A stretch of 35,541 nt of DNA from an uncultured Alistipes sp. (GCA_900544195.1 UQUJ01000026.1:1-35541); one strand, 5' to 3'. Shown: positions 8,749 through 17,258, counted from the first letter of the stretch. The notes: a model not told the origin generated them from the sequence alone. Made by a program: numbers and translations.

Positions 8749-11700
8749 AGCAGATCCTCCTTTGTTATCGTCTTTGGCTTGGAACCCTCGTAGGCGGCCT
8801 GACGGTCAGCGCCCTCAGCGATGAGCTCCTTCATTTTTGAATATGCTCGGCCGGCCACCGCTGACTTGACTTTTCCGAACATATTCCTTACATCCCGCCC
8901 GTTGCCGAAGTCGAACGCGCGGTTGTCATACATATCTATGAAGCGGTCTTTCAGAATAGTTTCGGCCTCAGGCTCAATGGAATATCCTTCCTTGCGGCAA
9001 TAAAGACAGAATATGTCCATCAGCTCCTCGGGATTGTAGTCCTCGAATGTGATGGTCTTGGTGAAGCGGGACTTGAGGCCGGAATTGGAATCCAGGAACC
9101 GGTCCATCTCCCTCGTGTAGCCGGCGGCGATGCACACGAACCTGCCCTTGCGGTCCTCCAGCAGTTTCAGCAGCTCGGTCACGCTCTCGTTGCCGAACTC
9201 GTCGTGGTCGCCTTGGATCAATGAATATGCCTCGTCGATGAACAGGATTCCTCCCATCGCCCTGTCGATCGTCTCCCGTGTCTTCGGAGCTGTCTGGCCT
9301 TGGTATGGAGCCACCATGTCCGCCCTCGACACCTCGATCACATCCGGTCTTGCGATCACTCCGAGAGAGTACAGGATCCTGCCCATCAGCCTTGCTACAG
9401 TGGTCTTGCCGGTTCCTGGATTGCCGAGGAACAGATAGTGGTCAGGAACGATCGCGGTGAAGTCCCCGCCGGAAAGCTCGCTGTCCATCTTCTTCTGCCT
9501 CATCTCGTTGAGCATTGAACGGATCTCGTTCTTGACGCTTTCCAATCCGATCAGTGAATCCAGTTCCGCGAGGCACTCCTCCTCGGAAGCCACTTTCGGC
9601 TCTTCGAACGGAATGTCCTCCGGAAGGATGGTGAAGAATGTTTCCTTGCCGACCTGGCTGTCAGGAAGCGCGTTGACCCTTGTGCCGATGTTCCCCAGCA
9701 CGCTGTCGAGCATATTCCTTGCCTCACGGGCATTGCCGAAGTCCTTTCCCGACTTTTCCGCCGAGATCTTCCGGAACGCCTTGAGGGCTCTGTCCAGAGT
9801 GCCTCCTGCAAAGGAGTAGCCCTGCCCTTCGGCCATCCGGCGGAAGATCTCCGTCAGTTCCTCCGGCGTGTAGTCGTCGATGTTTATCCTGTGCGTGAAC
9901 CGGCTGGCGAACCCTTCGTTGGCTCTCATCAGGTTCCGCATCTTGTCCTTGTAGCCGGCGCAGACCACCACGAACTTGCCCCGGTCGTTCTCCATCCGGA
10001 CCATAAGCCGTTCCAAAGCCTTGATCCCCTCGGAATCAGAGCAGTGGCCTGTGTCGTCGAACGGTGCGAGGGCGTAGGCCTCGTCGATGAACAGAACCCC
10101 GCCCATAGCCTCGTTCACAGCCTTGTCCATGTTCTTGTCCGACTCGTTGGCGTAGGTGCTGACGATGTCCTTGCGGCTCTTCTCGATGACACGGTCTGTG
10201 GAGCATATTCCCATAGCCTTGAACAACTTGCCGAGCACTCTGGCCACGGAGGTCTTGCCTGTGCCTGGGTTTCCGGTCAGGATGATGTTCACGGGACGGA
10301 TCGAGGCCTTGCCTCCAAACTCCATCCGGCGCTGCTGGAAACGCATCTCCTCCGCAAGATCCCTCAGGGCTTTCTTGACGGACTCCATTCCGACGAAAGA
10401 GTCCAGTTCCTTCATCACGCTTTCCACCGAGATCTCCTTCGTGCCGTCCGGCCCGGCGATGTCCTCCCAGGTCAGGACTTTGCCCGAGCTGGCATATTCA
10501 TCATCACTCAGACCCGCCGTTCTGGTGCAGAGCCGCTCGAAGCAGCGGTCGAATGCGTTGCGCACCTCGCGGGCGTTGCCGAAGGTGTCGGTGCGGCTCA
10601 GGTACATCCGCTCAAAATATTTCCCCACCTTGCCCGCTGCCTCGTCCGAAAGGGACAACCCCTTCTTTTTCACCATATTCAGGAATATCTCGGTGAGTTC
10701 CTTGCCATTGTAGTCCTTGAACTCTATTTTCTTCTTGAATCTGGAATCGAGTCCAGAGTTGGAGCGCAGGAACATCGTCATCTCCTTGGTGTAGCCGGCG
10801 ATTATGCAGACGAAGTCTCCGGCCCTGTTCTCAAGGTACGGCAGCAGGGTGTCTATGGCCTCTTGGCCGACCTTGTCGTCATCCCCCTGCTTCAGGGCAT
10901 AGGCCTCGTCGATGAACAGGATACCACCCATCGCGCTGTTGATGACCCGCTCGGTCTTCAGGGCCGTGTCGCCGACGTACTGTGAGACAAGGTCTTTGCG
11001 CATGACCTCGACCAGATGGCCGCTCGGGAGTACCTGAAGGCTGCCCAGAATGTCAGCGAACAGCCTTGCGATCGTGGTCTTGCCTGTGCCTGGATTGCCT
11101 GTGAAGACAAAGTGGCTTTTCAGCTGCACAGGCTTGCCGGGATTGTCCCTCTTCTGTCTCTTGATGCTGTCGATGATGGACTGAATCTCCTGTTTGACTT
11201 CTGTCAGGCCGGTGAAGGCGTTGATCCTGGCCATGATCTGTTCCTCGGAGAGTTCCTCGAACGGCTCTCCCGGAATGTCGGCCTCCTCGATTTGGGAGCC
11301 ACCCCGGCTGAACATGTTGAAGGCGCTCTCTTCGGCTATTTTTCCGGCCAGGATTCCGTTCTCCTTGGTTCTGCCGCCACGGAACATCTTCTTGAAGACA
11401 AGTCCCAGCCTCCTTTCCGCCTGAGGACTGATCGCCGTCCTGAACTTGTCCCTGACCATTGACACGCACATCGCCTTGAGGTCGTTGTCCTTGAATGGAG
11501 AGATGTGGAAACGGAACTCGAAGAGTGACTGTGCGTTGCTGTCAGCGCTGATAAAGGTGCCAAAGCCGTCTTCAAGACCGCACAGGATCACCACCGGCAT
11601 ATTCACATCAACCTTCATCCTTGCGAAGAGTTTGTCCAGCTGTGAGGAGCCGCCCTTGGCGTTCACCAGATTCTGGCAGTTCGTGACCACAAGCACTCCT

Positions 11701-12164
11701 GTCTTGAGCGCGGCGAGATTCTCGTCCAGCTTGGAGTTGAAGTCGTTCCAGTCAGCCGCGTCCACGGTCTTAGGCCGGAGGTTCTCCGTGATCTTGTTGT
11801 GGTAGAGGATCCCGGCAAGTTTTCCGGCCAGATAGGTCTTGCCGGTGCCGGTCTCTCCGGTGATGATGCAGTCAAGCCCTGGCCTTACATCACTGCCGGT
11901 ACGCTTGCGGAACTCGGCGGTCTGCTCGCAGCGCTTGGTGAAATTTGCGAGGGGTTCCTTGACGCAATCCTTCGCGATCATTCCGTCCCCGGTCACAGAG
12001 CCTGCCGAAGTGACCGCTCCTGATGAGCCGGCCGCCCTTGACGCTTCGATTGCTTCGACAGGCTCAGCAACCGCAGCGACCGCTGCAACCAGCCTCTCCC
12101 CACACCATTTGCAGTACGAAGCCTCATTTCTGTTCGTCTTTCCGCACTTCTGACACGTTTTCAT
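8745..12164 (-). CDS. Zinc-ribbon protein with four AAA+ modules (CbxX/EccA-like)
   Basis: 1,139 residues. The order is a zinc ribbon (C4, C7, C18, C21), an Ala/Ser/Gly-rich linker, then four P-loop modules with Walker A at 103-110 (GETGTGKT), 356-363, 631-638 and 914-921 (each GNPGTGKT). Modules 2-4 have Walker B LFIDEAYAL or LFIDEAYSL, a conserved GLDSRF/GFASRF/GLKSRF arginine segment and an FGNAR/FGNGR sensor-2 motif. This is the pattern of the CbxX/CfxQ, SpoVK and EccA AAA+ family. Module 1 is divergent: its Walker B-like strand reads GVLVVTNCQN and lacks the acidic pair, so it may bind but not hydrolyse ATP. Known relatives remodel protein complexes; the substrate here is unknown. The start overlaps the membrane-protein gene by 41 bases but is supported by the intact zinc ribbon. 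Confidence 0.93.
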   Translation of the reverse strand: MKTCQKCGKTNRNEASYCKWCGERLVAAVAAVAEPVEAIEASRAAGSSGAVTSAGSVTGDGMIAKDCVKEPLANFTKRCEQTAEFRKRTGSDVRPGLDCIITGETGTGKTYLAGKLAGILYHNKITENLRPKTVDAADWNDFNSKLDENLAALKTGVLVVTNCQNLVNAKGGSSQLDKLFARMKVDVNMPVVILCGLEDGFGTFISADSNAQSLFEFRFHISPFKDNDLKAMCVSMVRDKFRTAISPQAERRLGLVFKKMFRGGRTKENGILAGKIAEESAFNMFSRGGSQIEEADIPGEPFEELSEEQIMARINAFTGLTEVKQEIQSIIDSIKRQKRDNPGKPVQLKSHFVFTGNPGTGKTTIARLFADILGSLQVLPSGHLVEVMRKDLVSQYVGDTALKTERVINSAMGGILFIDEAYALKQGDDDKVGQEAIDTLLPYLENRAGDFVCIIAGYTKEMTMFLRSNSGLDSRFKKKIEFKDYNGKELTEIFLNMVKKKGLSLSDEAAGKVGKYFERMYLSRTDTFGNAREVRNAFDRCFERLCTRTAGLSDDEYASSGKVLTWEDIAGPDGTKEISVESVMKELDSFVGMESVKKALRDLAEEMRFQQRRMEFGGKASIRPVNIILTGNPGTGKTSVARVLGKLFKAMGICSTDRVIEKSRKDIVSTYANESDKNMDKAVNEAMGGVLFIDEAYALAPFDDTGHCSDSEGIKALERLMVRMENDRGKFVVVCAGYKDKMRNLMRANEGFASRFTHRINIDDYTPEELTEIFRRMAEGQGYSFAGGTLDRALKAFRKISAEKSGKDFGNAREARNMLDSVLGNIGTRVNALPDSQVGKETFFTILPEDIPFEEPKVASEEECLAELDSLIGLESVKNEIRSMLNEMRQKKMDSELSGGDFTAIVPDHYLFLGNPGTGKTTVARLMGRILYSLGVIARPDVIEVSRADMVAPYQGQTAPKTRETIDRAMGGILFIDEAYSLIQGDHDEFGNESVTELLKLLEDRKGRFVCIAAGYTREMDRFLDSNSGLKSRFTKTITFEDYNPEELMDIFCLYCRKEGYSIEPEAETILKDRFIDMYDNRAFDFGNGRDVRNMFGKVKSAVAGRAYSKMKELIAEGADRQAAYEGSKPKTITKEDLL
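12052..12072. repeat. Palindromic-repeat relic inside the AAA+ linker
   Basis: GCTTCGACAGGCTCAGCAAC lies in the coding sequence just after the zinc ribbon and encodes the AVAEPVEAIEA linker. It matches 15690-15710 at about nine of ten positions. It belongs to the TTCGACAAGCTCAG-type repeat found four more times in the zinc-ribbon gene at 15317-16273. The insertion is in frame and between domains. Confidence 0.7.
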
Positions 12165-13332
12165 GAACCTTTTCTGTTATCTTGTTGATTGTGTTACCGA
12201 TTTTCGGATGATTCTCCGTGATTTTCTCCGTGTCGCTGATCCGAGGAATGACCGCGACAGGGAAGAGCAGCAGGAAGGTCGTCATCGCAGCCAGAACCAA
12301 ATGCTTCAGCTTGTGCAGCAGGCTTTTAAGGTACTTTGACCGGAAGAACTTCTCGTTGGCGAACAACGAGGAGACAAATTTGTCCTCCGAGGGATTGAAC
12401 GCATAGTGAAGGGGCTCCAGAATCGTCTGGTCCTCGTCAGGATTCCACATCTTCCTAAGTTCGGACGCTCCCTCGTCACGCGAGAACATCTGTTTGGCGA
12501 ACCACACGATCGCCGCGGCCACGGCCGCGATGGTCACATAAATGATGTACTTCCCGAGGAACCATTTGCAGAGGAAATACACCGCTACGGTCAGGATAAT
12601 GAATCTGAATATGTAAGTGAACAGGTTCCTGTCGTAACTCCTGTTGTAGAAGAATAGGTTCAGCAGCAGCGGGAACACGATTCCTCCTCCCCAGACCCAA
12701 TAGACCGACTTGCCGACATTGTCCAGGACCGGATAGTCGATCGCGCCTATGACAAGCATGAGCAACATCACAAGACACGGGAAGAGCCACAGCGCCACCG
12801 CCGCGATCTTCTCCAGCAGTCCAAGAAGCAAAACCGGTGGTGGTAATTGATGCCATCCGACAGCAGTCGTGGCCTCGTTGTAGCGCTTGAAATTCTCATC
12901 ATCCTTGTCGTATTTGCCTATGAGTTTCAGGTACTTGACCGTGAACCTCTCATAGGTGAGCCGCTTGCTCAGATCCCTCTTTGGGTTTTCTTGCAACTTG
13001 ACAGCAAGCCAGGCATCCAGGGCGTAGAAGTCAAGAGCCTCACAGATCTCGTCTTTCTTGATCTTCTTCAGATCGTCAAGATAGTAAACGGTCTCTCCGG
13101 AAGCCGGGAAATAGAACTGCGCTCCGTCCGCAAGGCCCTCCGCGGCCTTCATCATGGCGATGTCCTCGTTGTAGGGACCGGATTTCCCAACGTTGTCCGC
13201 ACTGTCGTAGTCCGTGCAGTAAGCGACCCATTTGTCCTGCGCCGCGAACCTGTCCCCTTTGCTGAGGAAGAACTTGTGCAGGTAAGAATCCTTGTAGTCG
13301 CCTTGGAACGACTTGAGCAGCAGGTCGGCCAA
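12124..13332 (-). CDS. Polytopic membrane protein, possibly once fused to the kinase
   Basis: 402 residues from a TTG at 13332. A soluble N-terminal part (about 1-160) precedes roughly six hydrophobic segments between about 165 and 365. The C-terminus is charged (EVRKDEQK). I recognise no family. The reading frame continues upstream for 14 good codons (YSDINPYSGICPAS) straight to the TGA that ends the kinase gene, in the same frame. No in-frame ATG exists in that stretch. The only overlapping ATG (ATGATAC on the coding strand) is in another frame. The true N-terminus is therefore uncertain: TTG start, a frameshift, or a split kinase-membrane fusion. The 3' end overlaps the AAA+ gene by 41 bases. 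It probably anchors or senses for the cluster at the inner membrane. Confidence 0.75.
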   Translation of the reverse strand: MADLLLKSFQGDYKDSYLHKFFLSKGDRFAAQDKWVAYCTDYDSADNVGKSGPYNEDIAMMKAAEGLADGAQFYFPASGETVYYLDDLKKIKKDEICEALDFYALDAWLAVKLQENPKRDLSKRLTYERFTVKYLKLIGKYDKDDENFKRYNEATTAVGWHQLPPPVLLLGLLEKIAAVALWLFPCLVMLLMLVIGAIDYPVLDNVGKSVYWVWGGGIVFPLLLNLFFYNRSYDRNLFTYIFRFIILTVAVYFLCKWFLGKYIIYVTIAAVAAAIVWFAKQMFSRDEGASELRKMWNPDEDQTILEPLHYAFNPSEDKFVSSLFANEKFFRSKYLKSLLHKLKHLVLAAMTTFLLLFPVAVIPRISDTEKITENHPKIGNTINKITEKVHENVSEVRKDEQK

Positions 13333-13374
13333 AGAGGCCGGACATATTCCCGAATAAGGGTTGATGTCGGAGTA

Positions 13375-15270
13375 TCATCCCTTGTACATCTCGTCCCTCT
13401 CGCTGTCGAAGACGCAGCGGAAGGCGCAGAAGGCGACGTTGACGAGCAGCCCGATCGATTCCCCGTCCATCGCGTAGTTCGGGTCTTTCGGGTCTGTGAT
13501 CAAGCTGATGTCCGCCGCAGGGTTGATGGTCTGGATAACAAGCCGGTACAGCATCTCGTAATCTTTGATGCCCTTGCGCACCTGGATCAATCTGTCAGCG
13601 TCTTTCTCGGAAAAGACCCTGACCATCTCGACGAAACCGAGCGAGCAGAGGAACTGCTTGTCCTCGTCCGCCACGACCCTGTAGTCAGAGCAGAACTTCA
13701 CCACGTCCGTGATGTTGCGGCAGTCCACCTCGGTGAACTTCTCCTCCTTGCCGGTCTTCTTGCCTTGGAGGGTGCGGAAATATTTCCGGTCGTATATTCC
13801 CCAGACTATCACGCTCTTGGCGTAGCCGAAGCTGTCTTTCTGGGCGGCGCAGGTTCTTGAATATATTCCGTCAGTCTCCTTTTTCCCAAGACGCACCTCG
13901 CTGTAGAGATAGACAGGGTTGCTTCTGTCGCCCAGACTTGAACCGAAACCGTCGTCGCCGTTGAGGAGTTTGTTGACATTCACGCAGACATTTCCTTTTC
14001 GGTTGTAGAACGGCAGCTGCGGGTCAAGAGCGAGGGCGGCGGCATAGAGACCGGCCAACTGGTTCTTCGGGTAGATTCTCTCCACGATGTCGTTCAGCTT
14101 CACCTCCATCTCCGGCATCACCCTGCTTATCCAGCCGCTGATTTTGCCTTTGTACAGGTAGGCCGTTCCGAGAGCCTGATCCTCCATCATGAACTGAGCC
14201 AGCTCCTTGGCCGTGTGCGCGATCTTGTTCTTACCTGAATCGAAGACAATGCGCAGAATCTCGGCGTCTTCCACCACGGGAATATTCTCGCCCTCAAGTG
14301 TTCTGCGGATTTCCTCGTAACTCCAGCGGTTTTCCGGCTTGCCGATAAGAAGCCCTCGGGTTATTGTCCGCAGAGGCTCCGGCATATCGTCCGGCACAGG
14401 CAGCTTGCCTTGGATCTTGAGCTTCACCAACTCCGGCTCCTTCTTTCGGAACTCGCTGTCTCCCATCCACATGGAGAGGACCGACATTCCGAGGGCATAG
14501 TAGTCCGAGGCCGCCGTCATTATGGCGTAGGTGACATCTCCGATGCGGGTTGTGTTGGCGTAGAGTTCCGGCGCGGCATAGATCACGGTCCTGGACTGCG
14601 GAGTGTTGACGCTTCCGTCGTCCCCGAGAACGTCCGCGATCCCGAAATCTGAAAGCACGACCAGACCTGAGGCTTTGTCGGTGTAGAGTATGTTCTCAGG
14701 CTTGATGTCCTTGTGCAGCAGCCCGACCCTGTGCAGTTCACTGAGGTTTCTGGCGGTCATCGCAGTGATCTGGAGGATGGCGGCAGCGTCTTTCCTGAGA
14801 TCGTAGCCCGCCACGGAGCCATCCTTGCACAACGGCATCAGGACGTAGCCTCTGTCGGTGGCATCGATCCTGACCGTCCCGCTTTCAAGAATATCCACGA
14901 TCGCCGCCTTCCCTTTCAGCCGCTCCAATCTTTTAAGAATATCCTTGCTCACGCCATTGCCCCGGCGGTACAGTTTCAGGGCGAAGTTTCCCTTCGCCGA
15001 ACTGACCACATAGACCTCGGCCTCGCCTCCGTTGCCGATCAGTCTGTCAACACTGTAACGGTTGCCTCTGAGGGTGATCTCTTCTTTCGCCTGGATCTTG
15101 GCCGCATCGTCCGCCGTTCCATTCGCGGCCGCTGTGCCGGTTGTCCCGCAAGTGAAAGTTGCCTTTGCGGTCACGGTTCCTGAATATTCAGAATCAGATT
15201 CGGTTCTGCACGCGCTTGTCGCGGTGATGTCCGCTACGGCTGTGCCGCTGTCTGCTATGGTTCCTGCCAT
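13375..15270 (-). CDS. Eukaryotic-like Ser/Thr protein kinase
   Basis: 631 residues. An Ala/Thr-rich, low-complexity N-terminus (1-60) precedes a full Hanks-type kinase domain (about 70-330). Visible elements are the glycine loop IGNGGEAEV (78-86), catalytic Lys99 in FALKLY, HKD at 186-188 with N193 (LLHKDIKPENILY), DFG at 208-210 and YAAPE near 231-235. The kinase therefore looks active. The remaining ~300 residues match nothing I recognise. No membrane segment is encoded before the TGA. The next open frame, encoding a membrane protein, follows in the same frame. The gap of 46 bases to the zinc-ribbon gene and the distances downstream indicate one transcript with the PP2C and FHA genes, its likely phosphatase and reader. 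Confidence 0.95.
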   Translation of the reverse strand: MAGTIADSGTAVADITATSACRTESDSEYSGTVTAKATFTCGTTGTAAANGTADDAAKIQAKEEITLRGNRYSVDRLIGNGGEAEVYVVSSAKGNFALKLYRRGNGVSKDILKRLERLKGKAAIVDILESGTVRIDATDRGYVLMPLCKDGSVAGYDLRKDAAAILQITAMTARNLSELHRVGLLHKDIKPENILYTDKASGLVVLSDFGIADVLGDDGSVNTPQSRTVIYAAPELYANTTRIGDVTYAIMTAASDYYALGMSVLSMWMGDSEFRKKEPELVKLKIQGKLPVPDDMPEPLRTITRGLLIGKPENRWSYEEIRRTLEGENIPVVEDAEILRIVFDSGKNKIAHTAKELAQFMMEDQALGTAYLYKGKISGWISRVMPEMEVKLNDIVERIYPKNQLAGLYAAALALDPQLPFYNRKGNVCVNVNKLLNGDDGFGSSLGDRSNPVYLYSEVRLGKKETDGIYSRTCAAQKDSFGYAKSVIVWGIYDRKYFRTLQGKKTGKEEKFTEVDCRNITDVVKFCSDYRVVADEDKQFLCSLGFVEMVRVFSEKDADRLIQVRKGIKDYEMLYRLVIQTINPAADISLITDPKDPNYAMDGESIGLLVNVAFCAFRCVFDSERDEMYKG

Positions 15271-15316
15271 AATTCTTTTTATTGTAAGCTGTTATCCTAT
15301 GCTGACCTTGTCGTTT

Positions 15317-16273
15317 CTATTTGAAATCCAGTATCTTTTCTTCCTTATATTCATAGACCCATTTCCCGCCGTGCCACGGTTCGCAGCACTCGCTCGGGCA
15401 GTTGTGCCAGCATCCGCAGAAGTTGCAGACCCAGGCTTCTCTGCCCTTTGTCAGGATGACCTTCTCCACAGGCAGCTTTCTGGCCGAGAAATAGTTCCGT
15501 TGCTCTTGCGGAGTGGAACCCACCGGCGGAAGCATTCCTTCCAGAGCCTTGTTCAGTTCCTCCTGGATTTTTGAATATTCAGCCCGCAGCTCGGCCTTGC
15601 TCTTCATCTTATTGGCCGCGGAACAGGTGGTTCGACAAGGCTCACCAGTCGTCGAAGCTCTCAGTCCCTGAGCTTGTCGAAGGGCCGGTGCTTCGACGGG
15701 ATCAGCAACCGACCCAGTCTCCCTCTTCTGGTCGCTGCGGTAGCTGAGCTTGTCGAAGCGCCTCAGCGTGGTCTTTCCCAGCAACTCCTTGAGCCTCAAC
15801 ACATCCTCCGGTAACTCAATCTCCTTACTTTCCTGTCCAGTAACCTCCTGCTCCTCAGCCTCAATCCTCGCCAACAACTCCGCCGCCTGTACCGCCAGTT
15901 CCGCCGCCTTGACAAACTGTGGATCCTTCAATGCCCTTTCCTGTTCCTTCTTCGCCGCCAGCGTCAACGGCTCGTTGCATTTCCGGCAGAAACCGCCGGC
16001 ATTTCTGGTCCCGCATTTCGGGCAGACAATTCCGCTTCTGCTCATCCCGCATTCCGGACACTCATCCTCTCCACGTGGAATGTCAGCTCCGCAGAATGTG
16101 CACCAGTCCACAAGCGAATGCCCGCAGGACGGACACCATTCCCAACTTTTCTTCACTGGCTGCCCGCAGTACGGACAACCCACGCCATCGGAGGACGCGC
16201 GGATTTCCTTCACCTGATTCAGGATGCTTTCCTTGTGCAGTTCCTTCTGCTTGTGCTGGGATTCCATATTCAT
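15317..16273 (-). CDS. Triple zinc-ribbon protein
   Basis: 318 residues. The N-terminal ~100 residues hold six CxxC pairs (C33/36, 47/50, 58/61, 72/75, 84/87, 96/99), that is three zinc ribbons. A charged, probably coiled-coil region rich in E, K and A follows. The C-terminus has a separate Cys-rich patch (CNFCGCWHNCPSECCEPWH). Residues about 170-215 are encoded by palindromic-repeat DNA and read as low-complexity insert (SVADPVEAPALRQAQG). The protein shares its ribbon type with the FHA and AAA+ proteins of the same operon, so an adaptor or scaffold role is likely; nucleic-acid binding is the alternative. I chose ATG 16273; a second in-frame ATG lies two codons on. Confidence 0.85.
   Translation of the reverse strand: MNMESQHKQKELHKESILNQVKEIRASSDGVGCPYCGQPVKKSWEWCPSCGHSLVDWCTFCGADIPRGEDECPECGMSRSGIVCPKCGTRNAGGFCRKCNEPLTLAAKKEQERALKDPQFVKAAELAVQAAELLARIEAEEQEVTGQESKEIELPEDVLRLKELLGKTTLRRFDKLSYRSDQKRETGSVADPVEAPALRQAQGLRASTTGEPCRTTCSAANKMKSKAELRAEYSKIQEELNKALEGMLPPVGSTPQEQRNYFSARKLPVEKVILTKGREAWVCNFCGCWHNCPSECCEPWHGGKWVYEYKEEKILDFK
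15628..15764. repeat. Cluster of palindromic repeat relics inside the zinc-ribbon gene
   Basis: Four copies of a TTCGACAAGCTCAG-like core in alternating orientation: GGTTCGACAAGGCTCACCAG (from 15629), CCCTGAGCTTGTCGAAGGGC (from 15666), GCTTCGACGGGATCAGCAAC (from 15690) and GCTGAGCTTGTCGAAGCGCC (from 15743). They form an in-frame insert that encodes the variable linker of the protein. Repeats with this core are widespread in unrelated bacteria as intergenic and intragenic palindromes (from memory, not searched). Confidence 0.75.
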
Positions 16274-16313
16274 CGGCTCTTATGATTATTTGACTTGCTT
16301 GCGGTTCTGCTTC

Positions 16314-17189
16314 TTAATGTTTCGGAATCTTGATGACAAATTCCGAGATCACCGGGTAGTGGTCGGAAATGTACTTGACGCCGAATTTCGGCTCGTCAAC
16401 GACGTTGAAACTCCGTGCCTCGGCGTTGCGGTAGAAGATGTGGTCTATCATTTGAAGTCTGGCTCCGTTTCGGCCGAAATCATTGAAAGAAGGGGTTTTG
16501 TCCGCCTTTTTCACGGTTTTCCCGGATTCTTTCAAATAGGTGGCCAGCGGCTTGAGATCCTTGTCCTCGCTGGTGGTGTTGAGGTCACCGGTCATGAACA
16601 CGACCGCATTGTCCCCGGCGATCTCCTTTATCTTTTCCACCATCAGGACGGCGCTTTCATGCCGTGCCTTCTCACCGGTGTTGTCAAAATGGGTGTTGAA
16701 AAAGAATATTATCTGTCCAGACTTCCGGAAGCGTAGTTTGACCCAGTTCGCGCTCCTGACATATTCAGCATCCCATCCCTTTTTCTCCGGAGTCTGATCC
16801 TCGTTCAGCCAGAATGAGCCGTAGTCCAGCAACTCGAACCTGTCTGCAAGGAAGAAAACCGGGTTGAAACCGAAATCCGAATCATGGTTGACGGTTCCCG
16901 GCTTGGCGTTGCCGTCAATCATGATGTATTCTTTCAACTCGTTCATCATGTATGACTTTTGTCTTGATGTCACTTCCTGAAGGCCAAGCACGTCTGGACG
17001 GTATTTTCTGACGGCCTTGACGCATCCGGCCTTCCTGCTCTCCCAATTGTACTTTCCGGTGTCCGCAGGAAATTGGATTCTGATGTTGAAGGACATCACG
17101 CTGGCTTTCTCCTCCTTGGCCTCTGCCTTGATCCCGGACAGGGCCCAAGCCGTGATGACCGCTGTCACTAACAATAATATTCTTCTCAT
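16314..17189 (-). CDS. Secreted endonuclease/exonuclease/phosphatase (EEP)-family hydrolase
   Basis: 291 residues with a Sec-type signal peptide (MRRILLLVTAVITAWALSGI, cleavage near KAEA). The fold signatures are MSFNIR, VLGLQEVTSRQ (E72), NTHFDNTGEKAR, TGDLNTTSED and SDHYPVISEF. These form the metal-dependent active site of the DNase I, sphingomyelinase and inositol-phosphatase superfamily. Secreted Bacteroidota members are common but their substrates are mostly unknown. It lies 69 bases after the GH97 stop and 40 bases before the zinc-ribbon gene on the same strand. It could therefore belong to the GH97 transcript, to the signalling operon, or join both. Confidence 0.92.
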   Translation of the reverse strand: MRRILLLVTAVITAWALSGIKAEAKEEKASVMSFNIRIQFPADTGKYNWESRKAGCVKAVRKYRPDVLGLQEVTSRQKSYMMNELKEYIMIDGNAKPGTVNHDSDFGFNPVFFLADRFELLDYGSFWLNEDQTPEKKGWDAEYVRSANWVKLRFRKSGQIIFFFNTHFDNTGEKARHESAVLMVEKIKEIAGDNAVVFMTGDLNTTSEDKDLKPLATYLKESGKTVKKADKTPSFNDFGRNGARLQMIDHIFYRNAEARSFNVVDEPKFGVKYISDHYPVISEFVIKIPKH

Positions 17190-17206
17190 AAACCAAAAAC
17201 TTCTTT

Positions 17207-17244
17207 TTCACGCGTTAAAAAATATGCCGCCGCGATGGCGTGAA
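17207..17244. other. Inverted repeat between GH97 and EEP genes, with motif TATTTTTTAACGC (minus, 17212-17224)
   Basis: TTCACGC (17207-17213) pairs with GCGTGAA (17238-17244). The loop contains the exact complement of the dispersed 13-mer seen at 97-109 and 33981-33993, here about 23 bases before the EEP start codon. No U-run follows the stem on the minus strand, so a classical terminator is unlikely; a leader or operator element is possible. Confidence 0.4.
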
Positions 17245-17258
17245 TATTTTTGTGTCGC

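Noticed and set aside
13375..13377. TGA as a sense codon (alternative genetic code)
   Set aside because: TGA ends several well-defined genes here (STAND, GDPD, AAA+, SusC, PP2C), often as part of ATGA overlaps, so genome-wide recoding is not supported.
8145..16273. T6SS phospho-regulation, TerY-P triad or ESX/T7SS locus
   Set aside because: Kinase, PP2C, FHA and an EccA-like ATPase fit parts of these, but there is no secretion apparatus, vWA protein, WXG100 protein or Ter gene in the window.
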